A stretch of 64,000 nucleotides of DNA. Source: Haloarcula halophila. Lineage in GTDB: Archaea; Halobacteriota; Halobacteria; Halobacteriales; Haloarculaceae. Both the position numbers and the translations under genes were made by a program. Under the pieces are notes generated by a model. The model worked only from the letters and a program-made list of their open reading frames with translations, made no database searches and had not been told where the DNA came from. Shown in pieces: positions 51,587 through 60,687 of the stretch; the stretch's first letter is position 1, and the number at the start of each line of letters is the position of its first letter. The stretch is from assembly GCF_029278565.1 (NCBI RefSeq), contig NZ_CP119559.1:1178001-1242000 (forward strand), written 5' to 3'.

Positions 51587-52759
51587 TCAGGCCTTCGCCC
51601 CGCTGGGGAGTCGTCCGTCGGCGTGTAACACGACCAGTGTCGTGAGAACGACCAGCAACGTGCCGGCCATCAACTGGAAGATAGTACCGAACGGAACGCC
51701 GTTGTCCAGGAGCACGCCGACGACCACGCTACCGGGTGCCTGGAAGACCATCATCCCGGCACCGTAGGCCGCGTAGGCGCTCGCCCGGTGACGATCCGGC
51801 AACGATCCCAGGAGGTAGGTGTCGACGGCCGGGAAGATACTGTGGATGACATACCCCGTGACGGCGGTGGCAACCGCCAGGGGCCAAAAGCCCGAGAGAG
51901 TCGGGAGAACGATAATGCAGCCGGTAAACGCCGCGAGGATCGTAAGCAGGTAGGGGATGTTCGGCAGGCGGTCGGCCAACCGGCCGCTGACGTAGAAGGC
52001 CGGGACGCCGGCACCGAAGGCGACCTGCAGCAGCGTCCGTCCGGTCGCTTCCGAGAGCCCCGTCGTCTTGATATAGGTGATATAGAAGTTGAACAACCCG
52101 TTCCAGATCATCGTCGTAAGTCCCAGGGCGACGACCGCAGTGAGGACGATCCGCCGCTGGGCGCTGATCGCGCCGATCACGTCCCGATCCTCGCTGCCGG
52201 CGTCGGGAAACTCGGTTCGGCGGGCCATCAGCGTGAAGACGACCGTCGTCGCGCCGGCGCCGACGGCCATCCACTGGAGGACGAACCGCCAGCTACCGAG
52301 CGAAAGCGCCAGACCGACCAGGCCGGGAGCGGCCAGAGCGGCGAGTTGGCTCGCGACGCCGTGTTGGCCCAGCGCCCGGCCGGGAGTCCTCGGAAAGAGT
52401 TCGCTGACGAGCGTGTTCGCGGCGACGATGTAGACCCCGCTTGCCAACCCCATCGTCAGCGCTCCGACGAGGAGCAACCGCGGCGTCGGGGCGAACAGGG
52501 TGAAGACAGTGCCGGCGGTCAACACGACGCCGGAGCCGAAGATCGCCTGTGCCCGGCTGATCCGGGTGAGCAGGAACCCAGTCGGGAGCCGCGGGACGGC
52601 GCTCCCGACCCAGACCATCGTCGCCAACAGCCCGAGCGTCGCGTTGCTGGCCCCGGTCGTCGCCCTGATCGGCTCGATCAACGGCGCGAAGACGACCCTC
52701 GCCAGGTTGATGAGAAAGACCAACCCGAGCAGCGATCCGAACACCGAACGGCGTGACAC
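51587..52759 (-). CDS. MFS transporter
   Basis: 390 residues, about twelve helices in residues 8-372. Loop 2-3 has TGFLLTRISRAQAIFGSG, the degenerate MFS signature. The region after helix 4 (LVSELFPRTPGRALGQHGVAS) suggests a solute carrier of the YbjJ or sugar/nitrate type. Substrate not known. The ATG at 52759 lies 82 bases from the divergent zinc-finger gene. Confidence 0.85.
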   Translation of the reverse strand: MSRRSVFGSLLGLVFLINLARVVFAPLIEPIRATTGASNATLGLLATMVWVGSAVPRLPTGFLLTRISRAQAIFGSGVVLTAGTVFTLFAPTPRLLLVGALTMGLASGVYIVAANTLVSELFPRTPGRALGQHGVASQLAALAAPGLVGLALSLGSWRFVLQWMAVGAGATTVVFTLMARRTEFPDAGSEDRDVIGAISAQRRIVLTAVVALGLTTMIWNGLFNFYITYIKTTGLSEATGRTLLQVAFGAGVPAFYVSGRLADRLPNIPYLLTILAAFTGCIIVLPTLSGFWPLAVATAVTGYVIHSIFPAVDTYLLGSLPDRHRASAYAAYGAGMMVFQAPGSVVVGVLLDNGVPFGTIFQLMAGTLLVVLTTLVVLHADGRLPSGAKA

Positions 52760-52809
52760 GTCCCCGCCTGGGCCACGGGGAGAGACAAACCTTCCGAATC
52801 CGCCGCGGG

Positions 52810-52818
52810 CTTTTTACT
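52810..52818 (+). promoter_or_regulatory. TATA box of the HVO_0758-type gene
   Basis: CTTTTTACT centred 27 bases before the ATG at 52841, predicting a leaderless message for the small zinc-finger gene. Confidence 0.55.
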
Positions 52819-52840
52819 CCCCGGTGACAACCGCCCACAC

Positions 52841-53011
52841 ATGGACTCGGTCAGGAAAGCGCTGCGGGCCGGCGACGTCGAGAAGGACAACTACGGACGA
52901 CTCTCCTGTACCGCCTGTGAGGAGACGCTGACGACCGACAACAACCCCGACGATATCGGGAAGGTCCGCCGCTGTCCCGAATGTGGCAGCGAGTGGAAGG
53001 AGCTGGGGTAG
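52841..53011 (+). CDS. HVO_0758-family zinc-finger micro-protein
   Basis: 56 residues: MDSVRKALRAGDVEKDNYGR, LSCTACEETLTTDNNPDDIG, KVRRCPECGSEWKELG. Two C-x2-C pairs (CTAC, CPEC) form one zinc site. This matches the well-conserved haloarchaeal micro-protein HVO_0758 of Haloferax volcanii, which has been characterised as a zinc-binding protein with growth phenotypes; its exact molecular role remains open. The stop abuts the stop of the convergent aldo/keto reductase with no gap. Confidence 0.88.
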   Translation: MDSVRKALRAGDVEKDNYGRLSCTACEETLTTDNNPDDIGKVRRCPECGSEWKELG

Positions 53012-54097
53012 TCACTCGAAGACGGCGTCGAAGGCGTCCGCTCCGAGCGGTTCGTACCGGCCGGCATCGACGTTTTCCCTCGCGTGCTCGACCGATCCCG
53101 TCCCGACCAGCGACGAGGTAACGCCGGGAGCGCTGCGTGCGAAGTTGATCGCTCGCTGCGCGTCGGTCTCGCCCGCGAGCCGCGCGGCGACATCGTCGGG
53201 GATCGCGTCCGCGAGCTCCCCCTGCATGATCGAGGCGCTCGTGAACACGTCCAACCCCGCCTCGTGGGCGAACCACAGCGCCGACTGGGGACCGTCCGCC
53301 CCCTCGTGTGCCTCGACCGTGAACGCGTCGGCCATCCGGACGTTGAACGGGAGCTGGACTGCCCGGAAGTGGGTCGCAGCGTTGCCGGCGCTGTCGGCCG
53401 CTGTTCTGGCCCGTTCGACGACTTCCGGCAGGGAGAGGTAGCTGTCGTGGTCCCGTGGGACCCGGAACGCCTCCCAGGTCGCGACCCCGTAGTGCTCGAT
53501 GTCGCCGGCCGCAGCCCGTTCCTCCAGCCGCTCGAAGGTCGCTTCGAGTCGGTCGTAGACCGCCTCACGGGAGTTGGCCGCCAGTTGTGTCTCCGGGTTG
53601 TGGACGTAGTAGAGATCGATCGTCTCCAGTCCCAGGTTCGACAGCGACCGATCGAGCTGGTCGTCGATAAACGCCGGCGTGAGACAGTGTTGACCCCGGA
53701 CGAGGTCCTCGCGGTCGACGATTCCGGTGTCGAGATACGTCGACTGGACGAAGGCACCGGGATCGGCGGGCCGCTCGCCATCGAACGGGACGAACCCGCC
53801 CTTGGTCGCGACGACGACGGCCTCCCGGTCGACATCGGCGTCCGCGACGGCACGCCCGACGACCCGCTCGGAGCGCTGGTGGCGGTAGTTGATCGCCGTG
53901 TCGACGAGGTTGATCCCGCCTTCCAAGGCGGTGACGACAGCGTCGTGGTAGGCGTCGTCGCGCCCGTCGGTCGGGTCACCGAGGTACGTGCCGACGCCGA
54001 TGCTGGAGACGACACCGTCCCCGAACCGTCGATAGAACGTCCGTGCGAAGTCGTCGTGGTCGTCCCGGTACGCCCAGGTCGCCTCCCGTGTTGCCAT
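53012..54097 (-). CDS. Aldo/keto reductase (long form)
   Basis: 361 residues. Catalytic tetrad: Asp and Tyr in GINLVDTAINYRHQRSE (about 61-77), Lys in VVATKGG (about 94-100), His in YYVHNPETQ (about 158-166). There is an insertion at about 108-135 (PADPGAFVQSTYLDTGIV), which makes it longer than a standard AKR; this shape recalls L-fucose/D-arabinose-type AKR families. C-terminal INFARSAPGVTSSLVGTG is the cofactor end. Substrate unknown. Convergent with the zinc-finger gene with no intergenic base. Confidence 0.88.
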   Translation of the reverse strand: MATREATWAYRDDHDDFARTFYRRFGDGVVSSIGVGTYLGDPTDGRDDAYHDAVVTALEGGINLVDTAINYRHQRSERVVGRAVADADVDREAVVVATKGGFVPFDGERPADPGAFVQSTYLDTGIVDREDLVRGQHCLTPAFIDDQLDRSLSNLGLETIDLYYVHNPETQLAANSREAVYDRLEATFERLEERAAAGDIEHYGVATWEAFRVPRDHDSYLSLPEVVERARTAADSAGNAATHFRAVQLPFNVRMADAFTVEAHEGADGPQSALWFAHEAGLDVFTSASIMQGELADAIPDDVAARLAGETDAQRAINFARSAPGVTSSLVGTGSVEHARENVDAGRYEPLGADAFDAVFE

Positions 54098-54131
54098 AGC
54101 GGTGCTTGGAGCCGGCGGCGCAAAAGGGTCG

Positions 54132-55328
54132 TCACTGCTGTCCGCTCATCGCGTCGAACAACTGCTCACGGAGTTCGTCACGGGAGATGCCGTTGCCCGG
54201 TCCGATCCCGTTCAGATGGTCGACAGACAGTTGTCCGCCACCCATCCGCGCGTGGCCACCGCCCTCCGCCATCGGTACGTCGTCGAGCACCGACTCGATG
54301 ACTCGCCCGATGTGGACCCGGTCGTCCCGTGACCGCCCCGCCAGCCGGAGCGTCTTGTCGCTCTGACCGACGACGACGACCGCCGAGACACCCTCTAAGG
54401 TCTCCAGTTCGTCTGCGGCCTGCGGGATCGCATCGGAGTTCGATACCTCCCCGACGTCGCTGTATGCGTAGGGTGCCCGGACGTCACGGTTGGTGACCGC
54501 ACGCGCTTTCACGTCGAGGACTTCGGCGTCGACCTGTGGGTTCGCGATGCGGTTGAGCAGATCCCCGTCGATCCCCTGATAGAGGAACGAAGCTGCCCGG
54601 AAATCGGCAGAGGAACAGCCGTTGGTCAGCGATCTGGTGTCGGACTGGATACCGTAGAGCATCCCGGTCGCGACGTGGGACGGAAGCATCTCGTCGGGAA
54701 CGTCGGTCCCGTCGAACGTCCCGTCGCCAACACCCGTCTCGACCTCGTAGAACTCCCAGTCCAGTTCCGCGAAGTACTCGGCGAAGATGGTGGTACACGC
54801 GCCGTCGTCGGTCCGTACGTCGGTAAAGCGTGTCCCGGTCCCGTTGCCCGGATGATGGTCGACGACAGCGACGGGGTCGATGGTCTCGGCCCCCGGGAAC
54901 CCCCGTGGCTCGTTGTGGTCGACGAGAACGATCTGTTCGGGACCGATCTCCCCGGCCGACTCGATCCGTTCGAACTCCAGGTCCAGGACCGTCTCGAAAG
55001 CACGGTTCTCCGGACGGCGGATCTCGCCCGGATACACCATCGTCGCCGCCGTGTCGACCGCGCCGGCGAGTTCGGCGACCGCGAGCGAACAGGACATCGC
55101 GTCCGGATCAGGGTTGGGATGCATGAGGACGGCGATCTCCTCGTAGTCGGCCAGAACAGCACGAAATCGGCCTGCCGGAGTCCGACAGAGGTGCCGCCAG
55201 ATCAGCCAGCCCGCGAGCGCGAGCAACACGACGAGACAGACGACTGCCGCGGCGAGGACGGGCTGGTCTCTGACCGCTGCCACAGCGGCATCAGCCCGAC
55301 CATCGAGCTGTGCCACCACTGGTGTCAT
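54132..55328 (-). CDS. Membrane-anchored DHH phosphoesterase
   Basis: 398 residues. One membrane helix at about 24-46 (VLAAAVVCLVVLLALAGWLI). The DHH domain follows with MHPNPDPDAMSCSLA (about 69-83) and ILVDHNEP, then VVDHHPGNGTG (about 154-164). The C-terminal DHHA1 domain ends with GGGHARMGGGQLS (about 364-376). Cytoplasmic two-metal enzyme of the NrnA/GdpP family: it may cleave c-di-AMP, linear di-nucleotides or short oligo-RNA. Membrane anchoring resembles GdpP, but there is no PAS or GGDEF-like part. Confidence 0.88.
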   Translation of the reverse strand: MTPVVAQLDGRADAAVAAVRDQPVLAAAVVCLVVLLALAGWLIWRHLCRTPAGRFRAVLADYEEIAVLMHPNPDPDAMSCSLAVAELAGAVDTAATMVYPGEIRRPENRAFETVLDLEFERIESAGEIGPEQIVLVDHNEPRGFPGAETIDPVAVVDHHPGNGTGTRFTDVRTDDGACTTIFAEYFAELDWEFYEVETGVGDGTFDGTDVPDEMLPSHVATGMLYGIQSDTRSLTNGCSSADFRAASFLYQGIDGDLLNRIANPQVDAEVLDVKARAVTNRDVRAPYAYSDVGEVSNSDAIPQAADELETLEGVSAVVVVGQSDKTLRLAGRSRDDRVHIGRVIESVLDDVPMAEGGGHARMGGGQLSVDHLNGIGPGNGISRDELREQLFDAMSGQQ

Positions 55329-55372
55329 ACCACATACATCCCGCGGGACCAGATAAGAATGTTCCCCCGTCG

Positions 55373-56260
55373 CTACTCGAGGGAGGCCTCGACGGCCGCG
55401 TGGTATCCCTCACGGAAGGTCGGGAACGCGAACTCGTAGCCCAGTTCCCGCAACAGCGCGTTCGAGCAACGCTTGCTCGTCTGGATGCGTCGGCGGGCCG
55501 TCTCGGAGAGGTCGTCGTCGGCCAACCGTTCGGTTTTCGTCTGCTTGGGCGGGAACTCCACGTCACACTGTTCGGCGAGCCAGTCCGCGAAGGCCCACTT
55601 CTCGACGGGCTCGTCGTCGACGACCAGTACCGTCTCCGCCCGGTGGTCCTCCGTAAGCAGGAACCGGACGGCACCGGCCGCATCGTCCCGGTGGATCATG
55701 TTGAGATAGCCAGCCGTCACCGGCCCCGTTAGGTAGCGGTCCAACCGGTATCGGTCCGGACCGTAGAGCCCGGCGAAGCGGGCGACTGTCCCGTGGCCAC
55801 CGTACTCTGCCGGCCGTTCACGGGCGACACGCTCGGCCTCCGCGAGGACCCGGGTCTTCTCCGTCTGAGGAGCGAGCGGCGTCGACTCGTCGACCCAATC
55901 GCCGTCGTGGTCGCCGTAGACGCCAGTACTGGACGTGTAGACGAGCCGTTCGGGCGGGTCCGAGCGGCTCCAGAACTGATCGATCACCGTCTCCAAGCCG
56001 TCGACGTACACCTCCCGGGCCGCCTCGGCACCGCGGCCTCCGGAACTGGCCGCGAAGACGAGCCAGTCGGCGTCCGGGACCGCATCCAGCGACGACGGGT
56101 CCGTGATATCGGCCTCGACCGCTTCCAGACCAGCCTCGGCGACCGCCTCAAGTCCCGCTTCGGACCGACGGACGCCGACGACCTCGTGTGCCGGCGTCAG
56201 CTGTCGCCCGAGTTCTAGCCCGACGTAGCCACAGCCGAGGATGACGACGCGTTCGGTCAC
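55373..56260 (-). CDS. NAD-dependent epimerase/dehydratase family protein (YeeZ-like)
   Basis: 295 residues, GTG start overlapping the DUF5791 stop. Extended SDR fold with G-x-G-x2-G in VILGCGYVGLELGRQL (6-21), LVFAASSGG (about 66-74), and YTSSTGVYGDHDG (about 107-119) carrying the Ser and Tyr of the catalytic triad; the Lys is replaced or shifted (VYGDHDGDWVDE). Substrate unclear; these NAD-dependent proteins act on sugars or serve as binding proteins. C-terminal YEFAFPTFREGY is conserved in archaeal relatives. Confidence 0.85.
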   Translation of the reverse strand: MTERVVILGCGYVGLELGRQLTPAHEVVGVRRSEAGLEAVAEAGLEAVEADITDPSSLDAVPDADWLVFAASSGGRGAEAAREVYVDGLETVIDQFWSRSDPPERLVYTSSTGVYGDHDGDWVDESTPLAPQTEKTRVLAEAERVARERPAEYGGHGTVARFAGLYGPDRYRLDRYLTGPVTAGYLNMIHRDDAAGAVRFLLTEDHRAETVLVVDDEPVEKWAFADWLAEQCDVEFPPKQTKTERLADDDLSETARRRIQTSKRCSNALLRELGYEFAFPTFREGYHAAVEASLE

Positions 56261-56685
56261 TGTTTCCGGCTCTCGATGTACTGGTGGAGACGTGCGTACT
56301 CGGCGAGTGTCACCGGGTATCGCCCCTCGATCTTCTGCTGAATCTCTTTGGCGTCGAGTTCGCTGTCGATCCCGGAAGCCAGCGACTCGACGTCCATCAC
56401 GGCCGTGGTCATCCCCATCAGGAGGATGTCGCGTGCCTCGGCTTCGATCGCTCCCGCGTCGGGCCTGTCCGGGTCCGTCGCCAGGACGGCCGCCGCGTCC
56501 GCGAGGGTCACGTCCGCCCCCTCGCCGTCTGCCAACGCCTCGATCACGGCCCGGTCCAGCCCCGTCTGCTCGGCGACAGTGTTGACACCGGCAGCGTCGA
56601 CCGTCCCCGCCAGGACCGACTCGTAGGCCGCGAGCAACTCCCCCGGGGACTGCTCGGCCGCGTCCGGAAACTCCGCTCTGAGCAT
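56257..56685 (-). CDS. DUF5791-like protein
   Basis: 142 residues. MLRAEFPDAAEQSPGELLAA, TGLDRAVIEALADGEGADVT (about 41-60), then MGMTTAVMDVESLA (about 90-103) and a final LAEYARLHQYIESRK. This is a haloarchaeal family of helical proteins, perhaps with an HTH-like first half (VNTVAEQTGLDRAVIEAL). Its function is unknown. The stop overlaps the GTG of the epimerase. Family number from memory. Confidence 0.78.
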   Translation of the reverse strand: MLRAEFPDAAEQSPGELLAAYESVLAGTVDAAGVNTVAEQTGLDRAVIEALADGEGADVTLADAAAVLATDPDRPDAGAIEAEARDILLMGMTTAVMDVESLASGIDSELDAKEIQQKIEGRYPVTLAEYARLHQYIESRKQ

Positions 56686-56725
56686 GGTGCGTGGTACGGA
56701 CGGGGGGTATTAGTGGCTGTCACTC

Positions 56726-59700
56726 TCAGTCGCCCGCGTCCGGCCAGCCCGGCGAGCGTTCGACGGTGTTGCCGTCCTTGTCACCCACACCCCGTGGCTT
56801 GGGTGGGACCACGACGACGACTCCGGTCTCGGCTGCAAACGAGATCCGGTCGGCAGTCCCGAGCCGTTCGTCCCGTCCGTCGTCGTCGACGTCGATCGCG
56901 ACGGCATCACCGTCTCGCGCGTAGGTCGTCATCCCGGCCGGGGCCGACGGTGGTCCCTGGTTCGCCGTGACCGCAAACCTCCCGTACTCGCCCCGAACCG
57001 AGACCCACCAGACGTTCGTCGTCGCGTACCACGGCATGACCGGCGGTGCGACCGGGAGGCCCGCGGGGAGCATGTCCGTCCCGAGTCGCTTCTTCGCGAG
57101 CTGTTCGGCCTGTAACTTCGTCGTCTCCGTGATCGCGGTCGTGATCGCCGTCTCGGCGACCGATCGGGTCGCCGACGCCGATTCGTTGACCAGCTTCGAC
57201 TGCGGGCCGATACGCGGTTCGTTCCGTTCCTCGTGGAGGCGGGCGGAGAGCCTGAGGCGGAGCCAGTCGCGTTCCGACCGCGAGAGGTTCTGTCGACGCG
57301 CGGCGACGGTCCCAACGTGACGGGCTGCACGGCCGTCCGTCAGGGCCGCTGCCCGCTCGTGAGTCGTGTTCCACCGATCGAGTCCGTCGGCGACGATGGT
57401 CCTGCTCTCCTGTTCGCTCGCCGTCGTTTCGGTCGCGACGACGTCGACCATCTGGTCCGCGAGGTAACCGTTTATCAGTCTGACGTTGTTCTGGAGCCGG
57501 TCGCGCCGCGAGACGACGGTCGCGTTGACGGGCTGGAACGTGACGGTCGTCGTGTTCCGACTCGTCCCGTTGGTGGCGTTGCCCGAGACGGTCGTAGTGC
57601 GCCCGTTGTCGATCGTCGCGTTCGCTGCCCGAAGCGCCGTCGCAGCCGTCGAGAGCCGGGTCCGGTCGTTCGTCGCGAGGATCATACTCGTCAGTTCCGA
57701 GGCAGCGTTACCGTAGGGGAGCGTGAAGACGTTGATGTTCTCCGTGACGAGCGGGTGTTCGGTTCCGTTCAGCGCCGGATACTGTTTCTCGTTCAGTTTC
57801 GCTCGCGTCAGATACGGCGGGCGGGCGTCGACGCGCGTTCTGACTGGACCGGCGATTCCCTCCGGAACCGGGCGTGCTCGCGGTACCTTCGTCCGTCGGG
57901 CCGTCAACCCACGGCGGAGGTCCCGGATCGAACCACCCGTCCGTTGCTGTAGCTGGGAGTCGAACAGGTCCCGTCTACTCATGCGCTTTCGGTACTGGTC
58001 CGCAAGCCGTTTCTCGACCGCGTCCAGATACGCGATCCGGGCCGCAACTCGTGCGCGTTGTGCGGTACTGTTGTACGTCCTCGGCACGTTTTCCAGGGCC
58101 GAGCGACGGGCTTCCAGTCGTTCCAGAAGTCGGCCGGGCGGGTTCGTCTCGAACGTCCCGATCTTCCCCCGCTCGACTGTCACACTGATGTTCCGAACGC
58201 GTTCCCGAAGCCCCATCAGGTCACGGTACACCCACGACCGAAGACCCGGCGGGCGGTCCGCCCGGATCTCGACCGGTGCAGTCGAAACGCGGCCTGTCGC
58301 AGCACTGGCCACGATCGTGCTGTAGCCACCTGCATCCGTCACCAACCGCTGTTTGGCTTTCGACTCGACGTCCGCGAGGTTCGACCCGTTCAGCGGACTA
58401 CCGCTCGGATCGTGGGCTGTCGAGATACCGTTTGCCGGGGCCACCGACTGACTATCGTGGCGCCCGACCAGTGCGACACCGACGCGGTAGCTGGCAGTCC
58501 GGTCGGTGACTGTCGTCCGTGTGGCCGAACCGTTGGTCCACTCGGCGGTTCGTCGGTACTGCACCTGGACTGTCCGAGCGACGCCGTCGAGCCGGTGCCA
58601 GCCCTGTGGTACCGACACCGCGCCACTGGCGTTTCGAACCGTCGTCGTGTCGGTCGTCCGGTCGTCGACGAGCGTCCAGTTCGCACCGGGAGACGCCGGC
58701 ATCGACGGTTTGCCGCCTCTGAGTCGGCGGGTATCGGTCACGAGTCGTGCCTCGACACGGTAGGCGGCGGCTGTCGTAGCACGGAGTTTCGACGGGCCGG
58801 CGACGTCACGGAAGGCCCTGTCCGCGGTCTGGTTGATCCCGGTTCGCATACTCTCGGTGGGTTGCGGGGACTTCCAGTTCGCGTTGCCACGGCCGATATC
58901 GCTGGCCGGTGGCCGGTAGCTCGCCTGATCGAGCACTTTCTTCGTGATAACCGAGGGGTTGCTCCCGCCGATAACGTCCTCGATCCCAGTGACTGCGGTC
59001 GCCTCCGTCAGCGCCCGTCGTCCGGCCGGATCGCTCCGCCCGAACGTCGACCGCTGGACGCCGAGGAGGGCACCGTTGGCAGCCAACGAGACGTGGCGGT
59101 TGCCGACGACGTTCGAGATCGGGACGCCACCGTACTGGGCGTAGCCACGAACCCACGCCATCGGGTAGAGTCGAGCGGTGAGACGCCGATTGAAGCCAGG
59201 TTTGTCGAGACCGTTGTTCAGCCGTGCCTGGTAGGTCGAGACCTGCTCGTGGAGCGACAATACGGGCGTCGCGACCACGACTGTCGGCGAGACCTGCCGT
59301 CGCTCGACGACGTTGTCACCGCGTCGAACCCGGAGCGTGACGTTCTCGACGGTCGCCCGAAGCGCCGTCCCGTTGGGTCCGGCCGGTCGGATTTCGACAC
59401 GGCGCTTTGCCGCCCGCAGCGAACTCGTGTTGGTCACGGGCGGGAGCGACGCGGTAGCGGTGACCCGCTCGCGTTCGTAGCCGACTCGTTCGAGGCGGTC
59501 CCGTACCTGGAGATACACTCTGATCCGCAGCGCGTCCCTGAACGGGGTCGAGCGGTTGAGCGCACGCCCGGCGGTGGTGTTTGCCGGCGTCACGACCGGG
59601 TTTGCGGCCGCTCGCTGGCCGGCCGTCGAGACACCGTCTCTGACTGCCGTCTGTGTCTCGGCGGTCGTCCGGTCGACAGCCCGCTCGATCGTCGTCTCGC

Positions 59701-59800
59701 TGACCGGGGGTCGTGTCGTCAGCGACGGTGCGAGTGTGAGACTGCTGACGAGCAACAACACGCCCAGCAGCGCGAACGGGATCCGCCCGCGGTCGTCCAT
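56726..59800 (-). CDS. Large exported protein, DUF7286-like (Tad-type locus)
   Basis: 1024 residues from ATG 59800, which overlaps the previous stop (TGATG). MDDRGRIPFALLGVLLLVSS at the N terminus is a basic start plus one membrane helix (about 8-28), so almost the entire chain is outside the cell. It is rich in Arg, Thr, Val and N-x-S/T sequons, has long helices (about 555-620, 760-870), and has no cysteine. Near the C terminus are VMPWYATTNVWWVSVRGEYG and a D-rich strand VDDDGRDERL that could bind calcium, ending PPKPRGVGD. No characterised relative is known to me. Probably the main exported product of the TadA/TadC-like system. The family number is from memory. Confidence 0.72.
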   Translation of the reverse strand: MDDRGRIPFALLGVLLLVSSLTLAPSLTTRPPVSETTIERAVDRTTAETQTAVRDGVSTAGQRAAANPVVTPANTTAGRALNRSTPFRDALRIRVYLQVRDRLERVGYERERVTATASLPPVTNTSSLRAAKRRVEIRPAGPNGTALRATVENVTLRVRRGDNVVERRQVSPTVVVATPVLSLHEQVSTYQARLNNGLDKPGFNRRLTARLYPMAWVRGYAQYGGVPISNVVGNRHVSLAANGALLGVQRSTFGRSDPAGRRALTEATAVTGIEDVIGGSNPSVITKKVLDQASYRPPASDIGRGNANWKSPQPTESMRTGINQTADRAFRDVAGPSKLRATTAAAYRVEARLVTDTRRLRGGKPSMPASPGANWTLVDDRTTDTTTVRNASGAVSVPQGWHRLDGVARTVQVQYRRTAEWTNGSATRTTVTDRTASYRVGVALVGRHDSQSVAPANGISTAHDPSGSPLNGSNLADVESKAKQRLVTDAGGYSTIVASAATGRVSTAPVEIRADRPPGLRSWVYRDLMGLRERVRNISVTVERGKIGTFETNPPGRLLERLEARRSALENVPRTYNSTAQRARVAARIAYLDAVEKRLADQYRKRMSRRDLFDSQLQQRTGGSIRDLRRGLTARRTKVPRARPVPEGIAGPVRTRVDARPPYLTRAKLNEKQYPALNGTEHPLVTENINVFTLPYGNAASELTSMILATNDRTRLSTAATALRAANATIDNGRTTTVSGNATNGTSRNTTTVTFQPVNATVVSRRDRLQNNVRLINGYLADQMVDVVATETTASEQESRTIVADGLDRWNTTHERAAALTDGRAARHVGTVAARRQNLSRSERDWLRLRLSARLHEERNEPRIGPQSKLVNESASATRSVAETAITTAITETTKLQAEQLAKKRLGTDMLPAGLPVAPPVMPWYATTNVWWVSVRGEYGRFAVTANQGPPSAPAGMTTYARDGDAVAIDVDDDGRDERLGTADRISFAAETGVVVVVPPKPRGVGDKDGNTVERSPGWPDAGD

Positions 59801-60687
59801 CACGGCGACCACGTCCTGACGGTGACTCGAACGCGGTGTGTCTCGGTCGCCCGTGCCGCTGCGGTCGGCGAGCGGAACTGTGTTCGCATGTCGGCTTCGA
59901 GGAGTTCGGCGAGTGCGCCTGTCAGCTTCCGATTCAGTGTCGTGACGTTCGACTGGCCGAGAGCGAGCGGGGCGGCACCAGTAGCGTTGGCCGTCCGGTG
60001 GTATCGAGCGGCCGTCAGCACGTCGGCCGGATAGTCACCGTGGAGTGCGAGTCGGGTGCGTTCGGGCGGGAAGAGGCCGTCGACGACGGCCCGTGCGACG
60101 ACGGTCGCGACTCCGTCGTACCCCGACGACCGGGCAGCCCTGAGGGCGGCCGCTGTCACGTTGTCCATCCCGCTCGGGACCGTCACCGATCCTGCTCGAA
60201 CGGACGCGTCACGTGGCGGTTGCTCCCCGACGTGGTAGGTCCCGCCGATCGGCGCATCCCGGTAGGGCCGCCACCGGACCCGGACAGCCGTCAATCGCCG
60301 ACGCTCCTGGAGTCGTCGCTGTGTCGTCGCCGACAGCGTTCGCTTGAAACCGATCCCGGAGCGTGAGAGCGACTGGCCGTTAACCGCGGCTGACCGCATG
60401 GCCCCGTCCCCCAGTAGCTCTGCGACCGTACCGTGTGCCGATCGCTGTCGGCGAGCGGTCCCGTTGGCGACCCAGGTCGGTGCCGAGTGGTCGGTCCCGA
60501 GACCGCGCGTCGAGAGGCTGTACTCGACGGTCGCAGTGCTGGTCGCGAGGAGTTCGGCGTCCTCGGCGGCCAGGTTACCGGTTCGGGGCTGTTCGGCCGC
60601 CGTCCCGCTCAGGACGACTGCCACTGCAGCACCGACGAACAGGAGGAACACTGTCGCGTCGACAGCAGTACTCACCGCGCGACTCAT
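59800..60687 (-). CDS. Exported protein with pilin-like N terminus, DUF7284-like
   Basis: 295 residues from ATG 60687, overlapping the previous TGA (ATGA); one base shared with the next start. MSRAVSTAVDATVFLLFVGA is a pilin-type N terminus: basic residue, A-V-S, then a hydrophobic helix to about residue 26. The ectodomain has many Arg (about 36 basic to 23 acidic residues by hand count), which is unusual in a halophile, and no cysteine. QERRRLTAVRVRWRPYR and HGDYPADVLTAARYHRT stand out. Function unknown; operon context suggests a pseudopilin or assembly factor. Confidence 0.7.
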   Translation of the reverse strand: MSRAVSTAVDATVFLLFVGAAVAVVLSGTAAEQPRTGNLAAEDAELLATSTATVEYSLSTRGLGTDHSAPTWVANGTARRQRSAHGTVAELLGDGAMRSAAVNGQSLSRSGIGFKRTLSATTQRRLQERRRLTAVRVRWRPYRDAPIGGTYHVGEQPPRDASVRAGSVTVPSGMDNVTAAALRAARSSGYDGVATVVARAVVDGLFPPERTRLALHGDYPADVLTAARYHRTANATGAAPLALGQSNVTTLNRKLTGALAELLEADMRTQFRSPTAAARATETHRVRVTVRTWSP

